64,000 bases of DNA from Xylocopa sonorina (GCF_050948175.1 NW_027490167.1:992001-1056000), one strand, 5' to 3'; counted from the first letter of the stretch, positions 1 through 12,810 are shown. Numbers and translations are program-made. Notes: a model not told the origin generated them from the sequence alone.

Positions 1-131
1 AGTGTCGCATTTACATTCATTTGAAGCGTAGACGAGGAATACATAGTACTTCGCAATGAATATTATATCTTATCGTGAGACATAGAAATGAGATGTGATA
101 TCGCGTTTTAAGAAGCATTACAACTCTATTG

Positions 132-144
132 CTACGATACGTAG
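132..144. repeat. satellite dyad D2 (CTACG-ATA-CGTAG), first example
   Basis: A perfect 5-bp inverted repeat around ATA, present in the large majority of monomers. Variants such as TACGATACTTAG, GACACGTAG and CTTCGATACGTAG lose one pair. It is the second of three dyads in the monomer. Confidence 0.6.
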
Positions 145-161
145 ATATCTGCAAACGTTTT

Positions 162-175
162 TTCCTAGCAAGGAA
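162..175. repeat. satellite dyad D3 (TTCCT-AGCA-AGGAA), first example
   Basis: This is a 5-bp inverted repeat with a 4-nt centre, TTCCTAGCAAGGAA, located just before the monomer start landmark. It recurs in most monomers. The common TTCCTGGCAAGGAA variant keeps both arms; the TTCCCAGCAAGGAA and TTCCGAGAAAGGAT variants weaken them. A structural role is inference only. Confidence 0.6.
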
Positions 176-268
176 TTGTCGCATTTACTTTCAGTTGTAG
201 TGTATGCGAGGAATACATAACACTTCGCAATGAATATTATATCTTATAGTGAATCATAGAAATGATAT

Positions 269-278
269 GCGATATCGC
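269..278. repeat. satellite dyad D1, type A (GCGATATCGC palindrome)
   Basis: A perfect 10-bp palindrome that includes an EcoRV-type GATATC core. It lies about 100 nt after the monomer start landmark and is repeated in most monomers. Other monomer types carry a different dyad at the same place (see 14367-14389). Confidence 0.7.
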
Positions 279-3200
279 GTTTTAAGAAGCGTTAGAACAC
301 TATTGCTACGACACGTAGACATCTGCAAACGCTATTTCCTAGCAAGGAAGTGTCGCATTTACATTCTTCTGAAGTGAGTACGAGGTATACATGAGACTTC
401 GCAATGAATATTATATCTTGTCATGAAACATAGAAATGAGATGCGATATCGCGATTTAAGGAGCATTAGAACTCTATTGCTCCGATATGTAGACATCGGG
501 AAACGCTATTTCCTAGCAAGGAAGTGTCGCATTTGCATTCATTTGAAGCATAGACGAGGAGTAAATAACACTTCGCTATGAATATTATATCCTATCATGA
601 AACATAGAAATGAGATGCGATATCGCGTTTTAAGCAGCCTTACAACACTATTGCTACGATACGTAGATATCTGCAAACGTTATTTCCTAGCAAGGAATTG
701 TCGCATTTACTTTTATTTGAAGTGTATGCGAGGAATACATAACACTTCACAATGAATATTATATCTTATCATGAAACATAGAAATGAGACGCAGCATCTC
801 GTTTTAAGAAGCATTAGTACTCTATTGCTTCGATACGTAGACTCCAGCAATCGCTATTTCCTAGCAAGGAAGTGTCGCTTTTACAATCATATGAAGCATA
901 GACGAGGAATACATAACACTTCGCAATGAATATTATATCTTATCATGAATCATAGAAATGAGATGCGATATCGCGTTTTAAGAAGCCTTAGAATTCTATT
1001 GCTACGATACTTAGACATCTGCATACGCTATTTCCTAGCAAGGAAGTGTCGCATTTACATTCATTTGAAGCGCAGACGCGGAATACATAGTACTTCGCAA
1101 TGAATATTATATCTTATCATGAGACATAGAATTGAGATTGGATATAACGTTTTAAGAAGCATTACAACTCTATCGCTACGATACGTAGACATCTGCAAGC
1201 GCTATTTCCTGGCAAGGAAGTGTCGCATTTACAATAATTTGAAGCGTAGACGAGGAATACATAGTACTTCGCAATGAATATTATATCTTATCATGAGACA
1301 TAGAAATGAGATGCGATATCGCGTTTTAAGAAGCATTACAACTCTATTGCTACGATACGTAGACATCTGCAAGCGCTATTTCCTGGCAAGGAAGTGTCGC
1401 ATTTACATTCATTTGAAGCGTAGACGAGGAATACATAGTACTTCGCAATGAATATTATATCTTATCATGAAACATAGAAATGAGATGCAGCATCTCGTTT
1501 TAAGAAGCATTAGTACTCTATTGCTTCGATACGTAGACTCCTGCAATCGCTATTTCCTAGCAAGGAAGTGTCGCTTTTACAATCATATGAAGCATAGACG
1601 AGGAATACATAACACTTCGCAATGAATATTATATCTTATCATGAATCATAGAAATGAGATGCGATATCGCGTTTTAAGAAGCCTTAGAATTCCAATGCTA
1701 CGATACTTAGACATCTGCATACGCTATTTCCTAGCAAGGAAGTGTCGCATTTACATTCATTTGAAGCGCAGACGCGGAATACATAGTACTTCGCAATGAA
1801 TATTATATCTTATCATGAGACATAGAAATGAGATGCGATATCGCGTTTTAAGAAGCATTACAACTCTATTGCTACGATACCTAGATATCTGCAAACGTTA
1901 TTTCCTAGCAAGGAAGTGTCGCATTTACAATCTTTTGAAGTGAATACGAGGCATACATGAGACTTCGCAATGAATATTATATCTTTTCTGTAAACATAGA
2001 AATGAGATGCGATATCGCGTTTTAAGAAGCGTTAGAACACTATTGCTACGATACGTAGACATCTGCAAACGCTATTTCCTAGCAAGGAAGTGTCGCATTT
2101 ACATTCATTTGAAGCGTAGACGAGGAATACATAGTACTTCGCAATGAATATTATATCTTGTCATGAAACATAGAAATGAGATGCGATATCGCGATTTAAG
2201 GAGCATTAGAACTCTATTGCTCCGATATGTAGACATCGGGAAACGCTATTTCCTAGCAAGGAAGTGTCGCATTTGCATTCATTTGAAGCATAGACGAGGA
2301 GTAAATAACACTTCGCTATGAATATTATATCCTATCATGAAACATAGAAATGAGATGCGATATCGCGTTTTAAGCAGCATTACAACACTATTGCTACGAT
2401 ACGTAGATATCTGCAATCGTTATTTCCTAGCAAGGAATTGTCGCATTTACTTTTATTTGAAGTGTATGCGAGGAATACATAACACTTCACAATGAATATT
2501 ATATCTTATAATGAATCATAGAAATGAGATGCGATATCGCGTTTTAAGAAGCGTTAGAACACTATTGCTACGATACGTAGACATCTGCAAACGCTATTTC
2601 CTAGCAAGGGAGTGTCGCATTTACATTCTTTTGAAGTGAATACGAGGTATACATGAGACTTCGCAACGAATATTATATCTTATCATGAAACATAGAAATG
2701 AGATGCAGCATCTCGTTTTAAGAATCATTAGTACTCTATTGCTTCGATACGTAGACCCCTGCAATCGCTATTTCCTAGCAAGTAAGTGTCGCTTTTACAA
2801 TCATATGAAGCATAGACAAGGAATACATAACACTTCGCAATGAATATTATATCTTATCATGAATCATAGAAATGAGATGCGATATCGCGTCTTAAGAAAC
2901 GTTACAACTCTAGTGCTACGATACGTAGACATCTGCAATCGCTATTTCCTAGCAAGGAAGTGTCGCATTTACATTCTTTTGAAGTGAATACGAGGCATAC
3001 ATGAGACTTCGCAATGAATATTATATCTTTTCAATAAACATAGAAATGAGATGCGATATCGCGTTTTATGAAGCATTACAACTCTATTGCTACGATACTT
3101 AGACATCTGCAAACGCTATTTCCCAGCACGGAAGTGTCGCATTTACATACATTTGAAGTGTATTCGAGGAATACATAACACTTCGCAATGAATGTTATAT

Positions 3201-5436
3201 CTTATCATGAATCATAGAAATGAGATGCGATATCGCGTTTTAAGAAGCCTTACCACTCTATTGCGTCGATACGTAGACATCTGCAAACGCTATTTCCTAG
3301 CAAGGAAGTGTCGCATTTACATTCATTTGAAGCGTAGACGAGGAATACATAGTACTTCGCAATGAATATTATATCTTATCATGAAACATAGAAATGAGAT
3401 GCAGCATCTCGATTTAAGAAGCATTAGTACTCTATTGCTTCGATACGTAGACTCCAGCAATCGCTATTTCCTAGCAAGGAAGTGTCGCTTTTGCAATCTT
3501 ATGAAGCATAGACGAGGAATACATAACACTTCGCAATGAATATGATATCTTATCATGAATCATAGAAATGAGATGCGATATCGCGTTTTAAGAAGCCTTA
3601 GAATTCTATTGCTACGATACTTAGACATCTGCATACGCTATTTCCTAGCAAGGAAGTGTCGCATTTACATTCATTTGAAGCGCAGACGCGGAATACATAG
3701 TACTTCGCAATGAATATTATATCTTATCATGAGACATAGAAATGAGATCGGATATAACGTTTTAAGAAGCATTACAACTCTATTGCTACGATACGTAGAC
3801 ATCTGCAAGCGCTATTTCCTGGCAAGGAAGTGTCGCATTTACATTCATTTGAAGCGTAGACGAGGAATACATAGTACTTCGCAATGAATATTATATCTTA
3901 TCATGAGACATAGAAATGAGATGCGATATCGCGTTTTAAGAAGCCTTAGAATTCTATTGCTACGATACTTAGACATCTGCATACGCTATTTCCTAGCAAG
4001 GAAGTGTCGCATTTACATTCATTTGAAGCGCAGACGCGGAATACATAGTACTTCGCAATGAATATTATATCTTATCATGAGACATAGAAATGAGATGCGA
4101 TATCGCGTTTTAAGAAGCATTACAACTCTATTGCTACGATACGTAGACATCTGCAAACGCTATTTCCTAGCAAGGAAGTGTCGCATTTACGTTCATTTGA
4201 AGTGTATGCGAGGAATACATTACACTTCACAATGAATATTATATCTTATAATGAATCATAGAAATGAGATGCGATATCGCGTTTTAAGAAGCGTTAGAAC
4301 ACTATTGCTACGATACGTAGACATCTGCAAACGCTATTTCCTAGCAAGGAAGTGTCGCATTTACATTCTTTCGAAGTGAATACGAGGTATACATAGTACT
4401 TCGCAATGAATATTATATCTTATCATGAGACATAGAAATGAGATCGGATATAACGTTTTAAGAAGCATTACAACTCTATTGCTACGATACGTAGACATCT
4501 GCAAGCGCTATTTCCTGGCAAGGAAGTGTCGCTTTTACAATCATATGAAGCATAGACGAGGAATACATTACACTTCGCAATGAATATTATATCTTATCGT
4601 GAGACATAGAAATGAGATGCGATATCGCGTTTTAAGAAGCATTACAACTCTATTGCTACGATACTTAGACATCTGCATACGCTATTTCCTAGCAAGGAAG
4701 TGTCGCATTTACATTCATTTGAAGCGCAGACGCGGAATACATAGTACGTCGCAATGAATATTATATCTTATCATGAGACATGGAAATGAGATTGGATATA
4801 ACGTTTTAAGAAGCATTACAACTCTATCGCTACGATACGTAGACATCTGCAAGCGCTATTTCCTGGCAAGGAAGTGTCGCATTTACAATAATTTGAAGCG
4901 TAGACGAGGAATACATAGTACTTCGCAATGAATATTATATCTTATCATGAGACATAGAAATGAGATGCGATATCGCGTTTTAAGAAGCATTACAACTCTA
5001 TTGCTACGATACGTAGACATCTGAAAGCGCTATTTCCTGGCAAGGAAGTGTCGCATTTACATTCATTTGAAGCGTAGACGAGGAATACATAGTACTTCGC
5101 AATGAATATTATATCTTATCATGAAACATAGAAATGAGATGCAGCATCTCGTTTTAAGAAGCATTAGTACTCTATTGCTTCGATACGTAGACTCCTGCAA
5201 TCGCTATTTCCTAGCAAGGAAGTGTCGCTTTTACAATCATATGAAGCATAGACGAGGAATACATAACACTTCGCAATGAATATTATATCTTATCATGAGA
5301 CATAGAAATGAGATGCGATATCGCGTTTTAAGAAGCATTACAACTCTATTGCTACGATACGTAGACATCTGCAAGTGCTATTTCCTGGCAAGGAAGTGTC
5401 GCATTTACAATCATTTGAAGCGTAGACGACGAATAC

Positions 5437-5440
5437 ATAG
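5437..5440. repeat. target-site duplication of E1 (ATAG), left copy
   Basis: ATAG directly precedes the E1 left LTR and is repeated at 14324-14327 directly after the right LTR. The uninterrupted satellite reads GAATACATAGTACTTCGC in many monomers, so removing E1 and one ATAG restores a normal monomer. A 4-bp duplication is usual for Ty3/gypsy integrases. Confidence 0.93.
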
Positions 5441-6922
5441 TGTCACGTCCCGAGGTGCGTTTGCGCTCGATCCGATGGCACGATTCGTAGCCTTTCCCGA
5501 AAAACCTACGCGAATTGCGCTGGGGCCGGGTTCGTTGGCGGTCGGAACTCGATCTAACCAAAATTACGCCTAACACTTACCTTTCGACGTCTTCTTAATA
5601 CTGTTTCGCCTCTCGTTCCAGGTATCTGTGGCGCCGTGGATCCGTGACCGGAATAGCAGCGGCGTACGGCTGGATCGGCGGAGCGTCGACGGGAATGAGT
5701 CTCCAGGCAGGCGAGCTACGGCTGGAGGAAACTGGCGCTGGAACCGGGCGATCCTGGATTCGAATTGGACGTACGGCTGCGAAGACCTCCTTCGCAGGAA
5801 CGGAAACAGCGTTGCAGACGTATGGATGTCCGGAAGTACAACTCGCGTATTCGCGAATGAGACGGCGTAGATATTCTTTCCTACCCGCGCGTCGTGTACG
5901 CCTTTTCGGAGGCTCGGGATTCATCAAAGGCGCTTGCACTAGGACGGAATACGGCTCGGCCAAGCGATGGTGCGCTCTGGCTTACCGAGGTCGATCCTTG
6001 TTCAAGATACCTTGGATACGATAGGAATGCAGCGAGAGCAGTCGAGCGTTGGTGCGCTCAAAGACTGTCCAGCGTACAGAGCTGTCGCAGATGAATCGTG
6101 TGAATTGAATAAGAATCGCGAGCGTACACGTGGAATAGAATTTAAGGAACTTGTATTCGAATAAAGAGACTTGGATTTGGTAAAACAAGAGTATATTCTA
6201 TAATATAACTATCCTACTACACTTTACTAAGTCTAAGTTATCAACTAACGATATAATATGAAATGGAAATAGTAATAAGTTATAATAAGGACTCCGCTAA
6301 GGGAGATGCGATAGAGTCGGCTGCATGAGAGCTGATAGCTCGTGGCAGGGGAGCGTATTGCTCGGAGGTTGAGATTAGAACCGTCTCGGAGATCGGACTC
6401 GAAGGAACTCCTCTCTCGGTCGCGCGTCCGCGACCTCCTCGGGTTGCGTGGCGCGCGAGTCGCTGGGCCCCGTGAGTGGGGCGTACGATCGGAGTGGGGC
6501 GGCCACTCGGAGTGGGGTGCGGCTCGCGTTCAGCGTGAGCCGCGAGCGTCGAGTGCGCGCGGGCGCGCATCGCAGCTTATATTCTATACGACTTAGAAAT
6601 TATGATTGTACAAATATCTGCTTATATTTAGGTGTGTGTTGGGTTGTGTATGTACATGATTCGTGTAGAGTGCTTAATCTAGAATCGCGTGTATGAAAAG
6701 TAAGCGTACGGTTGTGTGATCGCAGGTGATCGGGATTCGTACGCGGGGAGGTATTCCTCATCCTCGTAGCGTTGTCTCCTCGTCTCGGGGCGTCGAATCG
6801 TCGTGCGGCCCGTGTACGGGGGATGCTGATACAGGTGCTGGCGGGAGAGCGGTGTCCCGGTTGCGGATGCTGCGGATGCTGGTTGGCGCCAGAGGGTGGC
6901 AGGCGGTGCGCCTGACGTCACA
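5441..6922 (-). repeat. E1 3' LTR
   Basis: 1482 bp, TGT...ACA ends. It matches the 12842-14323 LTR at all positions that distinguish elements (for example GTAGCC near 5488 and ACTCGAAGG near 6400, where E2 has GTTGCC and ACTCCAAGG). The first 244 nt in sense orientation (6922 down to 6679) encode the C-terminus of Pol. A GAGTGGGG motif occurs three times within about 45 bp around 6474-6517. Confidence 0.96.
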
Positions 6923-9900
6923 CCACCCCCCTTGGAAAAAGAATCTCGGCAATGCCGAGATCTCTTGTCTGTGGAGCGTGTGTCGGACTGCTGGGCCCGT
7001 TTCGTGGTTCCACTGGTTGACTGTCGCAGGGGTTGGAGGCTCTCTCCTGATTCATCCCGGCGAGGGTGGATGACCGCTGGACCGCGGTTGATGCTTCTCG
7101 TTGACTTGTTCATTCCACTTTGTTCACTTTCGCTTTCAGCGTCTTTTACACTATATTCACTGACTACAGTTCCAGTTTTTCTTATTTTTAACTCATTCGC
7201 ATTCACACTGTGCATACCTTGCATTCGTTTACATAGCTTAATTTTGTTCGTGTGTACGATTTTATGTCGACCCTTTACATTTAACTTTATGTTGCAGTTG
7301 CCTAAAATTTCGAGTATTCGGTAGGGTCCTGAATACTGAGCTTGGAATTTATGCTTATTTGGTTCCTTTAAAAGGTACACCCACTGTCCTACCTCGAAAT
7401 TTTTGACATTGACTTTGCGGTCGTAATAGAATTTCGATCTGCGTTTGGCGTTATCTAAATTATCTTTGGCGAGCTCCTGCGATTTGGAAATTCTTTCGTT
7501 GAGTTGAATGAGATAGTCGCCTGTATGTCTCATTTTCGGTGTTGTCTTGAAAAGGAGTGGCTGATGGCGTTCTAGCTATTCTACCGAACACTAGTTCGTG
7601 AGGGGTGTATAACGTACCCTCGTGTACGCTGGTGTTGTATGCGAACATCGCGTACGGTAACCATTTCTCCCATTCGTTACTCGACTCGATATAGTGTTTC
7701 AGATACTCGGCCAAGACGTGGTGAGATCTTTCGACGGACCCGTTCGTTTGCGGATGGAATGCGGTGGACTTGTACTGCTTGATTCTGAATTTGATAGCGA
7801 TGGCTTTTATCAGGCTATTTATAAAATTGGAGCCCTGATCTGTCAGTATGCCCTTGGGGCATCCGAACTTACAGATAAACTCTCGAATCAATGCATCCGC
7901 AATGTCTACGGCCGTGGTGGTTTTAAGGGGAATTGCGACGGAGAATTTTGTTAGTAGGTCTTGGATTGTTAATATGTTTGTGAAACCATCTGGTGTTTCG
8001 GGAAGAGGACCCATAACGTCCATCGAGATTTTGTCAAAAGCCCTGCCGGGGGTATCGGTTAGAGTGAGAGGTTGTCTCGTTTTTACTCTGACCAGTTTTT
8101 CCGTTTGGCAGCTTTTGCATTTGCCGATGTATTCTTGGATTTGCAACTTCATATTGGGCCAAAAGTATTGTTGCCTAATACGAGTGTATGTTTTATTCAC
8201 ACCCTTGTGGCCTCCCACAGGTGTGTCGTGGTTCTCCTGTATTATTTTCAGTCTATCTTGGACTGGCGGAGTTCGAATCAGCCCCTGACAGACCGTTATT
8301 TGAACGTTCGATTCGTAAAATAGGTCCTCGAGGATTTTTCGGATTCGGGACCATGGAATAGAATCAAGGGAGATCTGTGCGATACTGAATGTTGTTAACT
8401 GGAGTTCGTTTACGACGTCGTATAGTGATCGAAATGCTTCGACCGTGGTTTGGAAATCGACTGATCGGCTTGGATGTTCCACGATCGGGAAGCTGGATTT
8501 GGTACTCGTTTTCTATTTTCACAACTTTGGATCTGGAAAGGACGATGTTTTCGTTGGGAAGGAATTGTCCGGTTTTTTCGAGTTCTTGGGCACCCGCGTC
8601 GTAAGGGTGTCCTGACTGCGTGACGAAAATGACAATATTGTCTCGTCTGGTTGACAGTGAGTCGCGACTGTATTTAAACAAAGGCTCTCGCCTGATGTAT
8701 TCATTCGGTGCAGGGACATAGATTTCGGGATTATCGGTTGTGTGCGGAGTTGACGAGGTGTCGGTAAGTGAGGGAGCGTCGGGCGTCGGTACGTCGGTTC
8801 CCGACGTTACCGGTGTAGGAGGAGGAGCTGGAGTGGTGTATTTCCTTCGAACTTCCGGGGAGACATCGAAGATGTCATCCTCCGAATCAAGTGCGTGGGA
8901 AAGCGGGAAAACTCGGGCGGGATTCCGCGATAGTGCGTCCGCATTGAGGTTGGTTTTGCCGCTTTTGTATACCATCTCATAATCAAATTCAGCAAGCTTA
9001 AGCCTCCAACGAACGAGTCTACTGGATGGATCTTTGACCGAGTTCATCCACACTAACGGCCGATGGTCGGTAACGAGTTTGAACTGGTTACCGTAGATGT
9101 ATGGCCGGAAATAGTGGACGGCGTAGACGATCGCCAGACACTCCTTCTCGATCGTAGAATAATTTCGCTCCGCAGTATTGAGTAATCGCGACGTGTACGC
9201 GATCGGCAGATCGCGAACTATCGGGCCTTGACTGAGAATAGCGCCGATCGCTTCGGCAGATGCATCGGTGGTTATAACGAACGGCTGCTTAAAGTTCGGA
9301 TATTGGAGTATAGGAGCCTCGCACAGGCAATCGCGAAGTTGTACAAATGAGTTTTCTTGATCGTTGCGCCACACGAAAGGCGCGTCCTTTTTTAACAGAT
9401 TGGTCAGAGGTTTAGCGATACGCGAGAAATTAGCAATGAAACGCCTGTAATATCCCGCAAGACCGAGGAATTGTTTAATTTGTTTGGCGTTCTGTGGACG
9501 TGGAAAATTTTTCACCGCGCTTATTTTCGCGGGGTCCGGTTTTACCCCGTGCTCGCTGATAATGTGGCCTAAATAGCTAACCTCTCTTCGCAGGAATTCG
9601 CACTTATCAGGTTGCAAAACTAGGTTGGCTTCCTTGAGCCTTTTTGTTAATTTTTCAAATTTTACTCGGTGCTCCTGCAGAGAGCTGGCGTAGATCACGA
9701 TATCATCGAGGTAGACGAATACCTCGTTCCCCTGGAGGCCGGAGAGGACGTTGTCCATCAGCCTCTGGAACGTCGCGGGCGCGTTTTTCAACCCGAAGGG
9801 CATTCTTTTGAACTCATAGTGCCCGTGAGGCGTAGAAAAAGCGGTTTTCGGAGCGTCGGCGGGTTCCATAGGGATCTGATGGAACCCGCTCGCGAGATCG

Positions 9901-11536
9901 AAAGTACTGAAGTATTTCGCGCTACCGAGCTGATCGAGAATCTCCGTGATGCAAGGGAGGGGGGTACGCGTCGGCGACAGACTTCTCGTTCAGAGCTCGG
10001 TAGTCGATAACGACGCGCCACTGTTTATTGCCCAAGGAATCAGGCTTCTTGGGCACTACCCACAGTGGTGAATTATAAGGCGATTTGGACGGAGAGATGA
10101 CATCGTTTTGTAAAAAGTGTTCGACTTGACGGCGAATTTCCTCCTTATGTGCCGGGGGGAAAGCGATATTGCTTCACGTTGACGGGTCGGTCGTCAACGG
10201 TTGGTATTTTATGCGTGGTGGCCGAAGTGTGTCCTAATTTGTCGCCTTGGATATGGAAGAGATGCTGCGAGCTTTCGACGAGGCGGACGACGTGTTCTTT
10301 TTCCTCCTTATTGAGGTGATCGAGACGAAGGAGACTGAGTATACGGTCCACGCGAGATTGCGGAGAGTCGGCGGTTTGCGGTGATAGCGGAGATTTCGAT
10401 TTTGCATCTCGCTTTACATTGGTTTTTACCGCTTGCGCGTAGGAAATTCGGTGCTTGTTTATTACTTGGCACCGAGAAGGAGGAAGCTCGCGTGTCGAAT
10501 ACGATGTCTGATTTGAAATAGAAGTAGAAATTTCCCTTTTGTGGGAAGAGCCGATCGGTGCGGCGGATACAGCGTATTTTTTCGAATTGGAAAAAATTGG
10601 AAACAGAGAGGGACTGCCCTCCTCGTGGAGGGGAGTCATAATTTGAGCCGGTTCGAGTTTTACGTCTGGCAATGCGATTTTGATCGTGCGATCTGATGAA
10701 TTTATTATTCTTGTAATCGCCTTGCCATGGACCACTCTGACTAGGGCGTTCCCGAAAAATATTCCCGGTGCTAAATTAATTCTCGGAATTATTCCTTCTG
10801 GGATATCGGAGTTTATCACGCGAACCTTTATTCCGACATTTGATCGCGGAGGAATCGAGATCTGATCTCTTTGCTTCGAAGAAACGGCCTTCTTATCCGT
10901 TCTGGGTTTAGATTTCGCCGGTGCATCGCGTTTCGGAGGGGGCGATGATTGCGGCGGCGTCGGAGGAGAAATAGATTTAGTGCGCGACGTTTGTTTATTT
11001 TTCGCTGGTAAGTGAGGAGCGGTCTCCGGGCGCGACGACGGTTCTTCGGTTGGCTCGACATCCTCTACGAAAGGGATTTTCTGCCCGTTCCATTTGATAA
11101 ATTTCTTAAGGAAGGAAATTTCCGCGTCCTTACAAAAGCCCGAGCCGAGGATTCCGTTAGGCTTTAAGGGAAAATTGTCCTCGACTACATTGAAGGGGAC
11201 GACGCGGTCGAAGATTACCAGGTTCACCGTCCCTAAGGTGGCTGTTTTGCCGTCGGTTACACCCGTTATAATCACTATTTCCGAAGAGTCGATTCGCGCG
11301 GAGGATTTTAATGCCGATCGTTTGATAATGTTTATCTCTGCCCCGGTGTCTATCATAAATCGGGTTGGACAGATTAAATGATCGGATTTAATTATCACGG
11401 TAGGCGTGCTTGCTTTCCCGGTGATATTTATTGCGGCGTTTCTCCTACTTCCTCGTCGGAATTGTTCGCTGCGAGAGTTCGTATTTGCGGTAGGGCCTCG
11501 CGACCTGTCTCGCGGCGGGTACGGAGGCCACCGTCG
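6679..11536 (-). pseudogene. pol: E1 pol, broken by four 1-nt frameshifts
   Basis: This is the same polyprotein as in E2 but split into pieces. The protease and linker frame runs from the gag overlap to about 10150. It shifts at the G-run 10154-10159 (six G, five in E2). It shifts again at the G-run 9959-9964 (six versus five), then at 8487-8489 (GGG versus GG) and at 7520-7522 (CCT where E2 has TT). Relative to E2 Pol these breaks fall near residues 415, 480, 970 and 1290: before RT, inside RT, ahead of integrase, and after the integrase core. The protease DTGA, RT YLDD, integrase D,D35E and GPY residues are all still present in the fragments. No nonsense substitutions were seen. Three of the four breaks are an extra G in a G-run, so sequencing error is a real alternative to decay. 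Confidence 0.9.
6923..6933 (-). other. E1 polypurine tract
   Basis: The sense strand reads AAGGGGGGTGG immediately before the 3' LTR start TGTGACG. This is the expected primer position for plus-strand DNA synthesis. The tract also lies inside the pol reading frame, where it encodes Lys-Gly-Gly-Gly. Confidence 0.85.
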
Positions 11537-12759
11537 TTTCCCGAGTCCCTGTTCAAATTGTTATTATATCTTCTCTTACGGCATTCGTCTATGCTGTGCC
11601 CCGGGTTTTTACAATATTTGCAAAATTTTTGCGCGTCCCTGTCTAAAATTTGTCGCGGCTGTTCGTAGGACGGGCGTTGACCGGGAAGCGGTGCGTCCCT
11701 GGGACGCAGGTATGGGTCTCGATATTCCCGTGATCGGTATTGAGGTACGGTTCTGAGCCGACATTCGGTCGCGTAATGTCCCGTGTTGTTGCATTTACTG
11801 CAGATAATGTCTACGAGTTTTTCGCGAGATTCCGCGCGTGGTCGCGTTTTGCCTAGACGTTGTAAGTCGCGTTCGTGAATTTGAAAGAGTTCGCGTGCTC
11901 TTGTGAAAATTTGCTGCAGGGTGTTGTATGGATCTATCGGCATCTGAATTCTTATTTCGGGAATAAGTCCGTCCCTGAAGCACTGTGACGCGAGTTTGTT
12001 TACGCTTTCTAAGGACTCTTGGGGATCGCGACGCGCGAGTCTGTCGCAGTCAATTATGGCTGTCTTCAGGTCCTTTACCCGTCCAATATAATCTAAAATG
12101 TGCTCGTTGGCACGCATGTATATATTGGTGAGTTCGCCCCTGTAGTGATCGGCGGATTTCACGGGTCCGAACGAACATCGAAGAATATCAGTTAATTCCA
12201 GAATCGTCTGGCACGGCTCGTCCTCTAACGCGGCATAAGCGCGGCCCTTCAATTTGCCCTTCAGAAGGCGCGTAAACGTGCGCTCGCACCCGTTCGGAAT
12301 TAGTTCGTAAGCCCGTTTGCAAGCCCGCGTAAATTGGAGTACCGGAATATTTTGTCCGTCGAACGTCGGTACGGCTTCAAGCGCTTGCTTGAGCGAAAGC
12401 TCGTCATGTTGCGGGTTGGTTACGGCGGATATTTGACTCGAACCTTGTGCGGAAATCGGGTCTATACGCGGAATTTCCAACGGCACTGTATCGTCGCGTG
12501 CTAGATCTGGAGTTCGGCGGATAGCTTCAATTTCGCGACGGAGCATTTCAACTTGTTGAAGCAAGGTCACCGTAGTTGGATCGGTCGATTCTACGTTTTT
12601 CGCCGATGTGCCTGCTTGCGCGGTATCTTGAGTAAGCTCGCCGAGAGCGTCTTGAAAATCTAATGCCCTATTTGTGCGTTTATCGCGATCAGTTTCGTGC
12701 ATCGCGGCGGCCCGTTGCGCTTGCTGGCGCGTTTTGGTCGGTGGAGTTCTCGTTGCCAT
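11428..12759 (-). CDS. gag: E1 Gag polyprotein, intact
   Basis: 443 codons starting at an ATG in strong Kozak context (GCCATGG), 82 nt after the 5' LTR. Gag packages the element RNA into cytoplasmic virus-like particles. A possible short coiled coil is at residues 65-82. A capsid-like region follows at about 125-300 (begins VPTFDGQ, typical of retrotransposon Gag). Two CCHC zinc knuckles follow: C320-C323-H328-C333 and C380-C383-H388-C393, both with the exact CX2CX4HX4C spacing, for RNA binding. The C-terminal tail is Arg-rich and then acidic. It overlaps the pol -1 frame by about 110 nt, with a slippery site at codons 407-408. It differs from E2 Gag at residues 312 (Arg here, Cys in E2) and 360 (Gly here, Ala in E2). 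Confidence 0.93.
   Translation of the reverse strand: MATRTPPTKTRQQAQRAAAMHETDRDKRTNRALDFQDALGELTQDTAQAGTSAKNVESTDPTTVTLLQQVEMLRREIEAIRRTPDLARDDTVPLEIPRIDPISAQGSSQISAVTNPQHDELSLKQALEAVPTFDGQNIPVLQFTRACKRAYELIPNGCERTFTRLLKGKLKGRAYAALEDEPCQTILELTDILRCSFGPVKSADHYRGELTNIYMRANEHILDYIGRVKDLKTAIIDCDRLARRDPQESLESVNKLASQCFRDGLIPEIRIQMPIDPYNTLQQIFTRARELFQIHERDLQRLGKTRPRAESREKLVDIICSKCNNTGHYATECRLRTVPQYRSREYRDPYLRPRDAPLPGQRPSYEQPRQILDRDAQKFCKYCKNPGHSIDECRKRRYNNNLNRDSGNDGGLRTRRETGREALPQIRTLAANNSDEEVGETPQ
11494..11542 (-). promoter_or_regulatory. E1 gag-pol -1 ribosomal frameshift signal
   Basis: In gag phase the sense strand reads G GGA AAC at 11536-11542, a canonical X XXY YYZ slippery heptamer. After a 6-nt spacer, a stem-loop spans 11529-11494: outer pairs GGCCT/AGGCC, a 10-nt left bulge, inner pairs CGCGA/TCGCG and loop GACAGG. 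The -1 frame is closed by stops just upstream and open from here into protease. Spacing and phase are what -1 frameshifting requires. Confidence 0.8.
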
Positions 12760-12810
12760 GGCTTGTTTCGCGGTCTCGGACGGCAGAATTTCCGTGGAGA
12801 ACGCGTGGCT

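Larger units (their letters stand above)
1..5440 (+). repeat. 174-bp satellite array, block A (about 31 monomers)
   Basis: Head-to-tail monomers recur with an exact 174-nt step; for example, successive GTC of the TGTCGCATTT landmark fall at 4, 178, 352 and 526. Each monomer carries, in order, TGTCGCATTT, GAAGCGTAGACGAGGAATAC, CTTCGCAATGAATATTATATC, CATAGAAATGAGATGCGATA and GCTACGATACGTAGACATC, ending in TTTCCTAGCAAGGAAG. Monomers differ from each other by scattered substitutions that define recurring variant types. The block ends where element E1 inserted. There is no coding gene here; the short open frames are repeat artefacts. Array size, AT-richness and higher-order structure suggest centromeric or pericentromeric satellite (inference). 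Confidence 0.95.

Noticed and set aside
1..5440. CRISPR-like array of repeats
   Set aside because: The period is 174 bp with whole-monomer similarity, no unique spacers, and a eukaryotic context.
1..5440. CENP-B box in the satellite (CTTCGCAATGAATATT region)
   Set aside because: Only TTCG matches; the required A and CGGG positions do not.
5644..6024. 126-codon ORF and other frames on the antisense strand of the LTR and of gag/pol (for example the 142-codon frame at 6896-7324)
   Set aside because: They are shadows of the sense sequence, with no domain and no independent start context.
8266..8281. GTTCGAATC resembling a tRNA B box, antisense to pol
   Set aside because: It lies inside conserved integrase-region coding sequence, with no A box or cloverleaf nearby.
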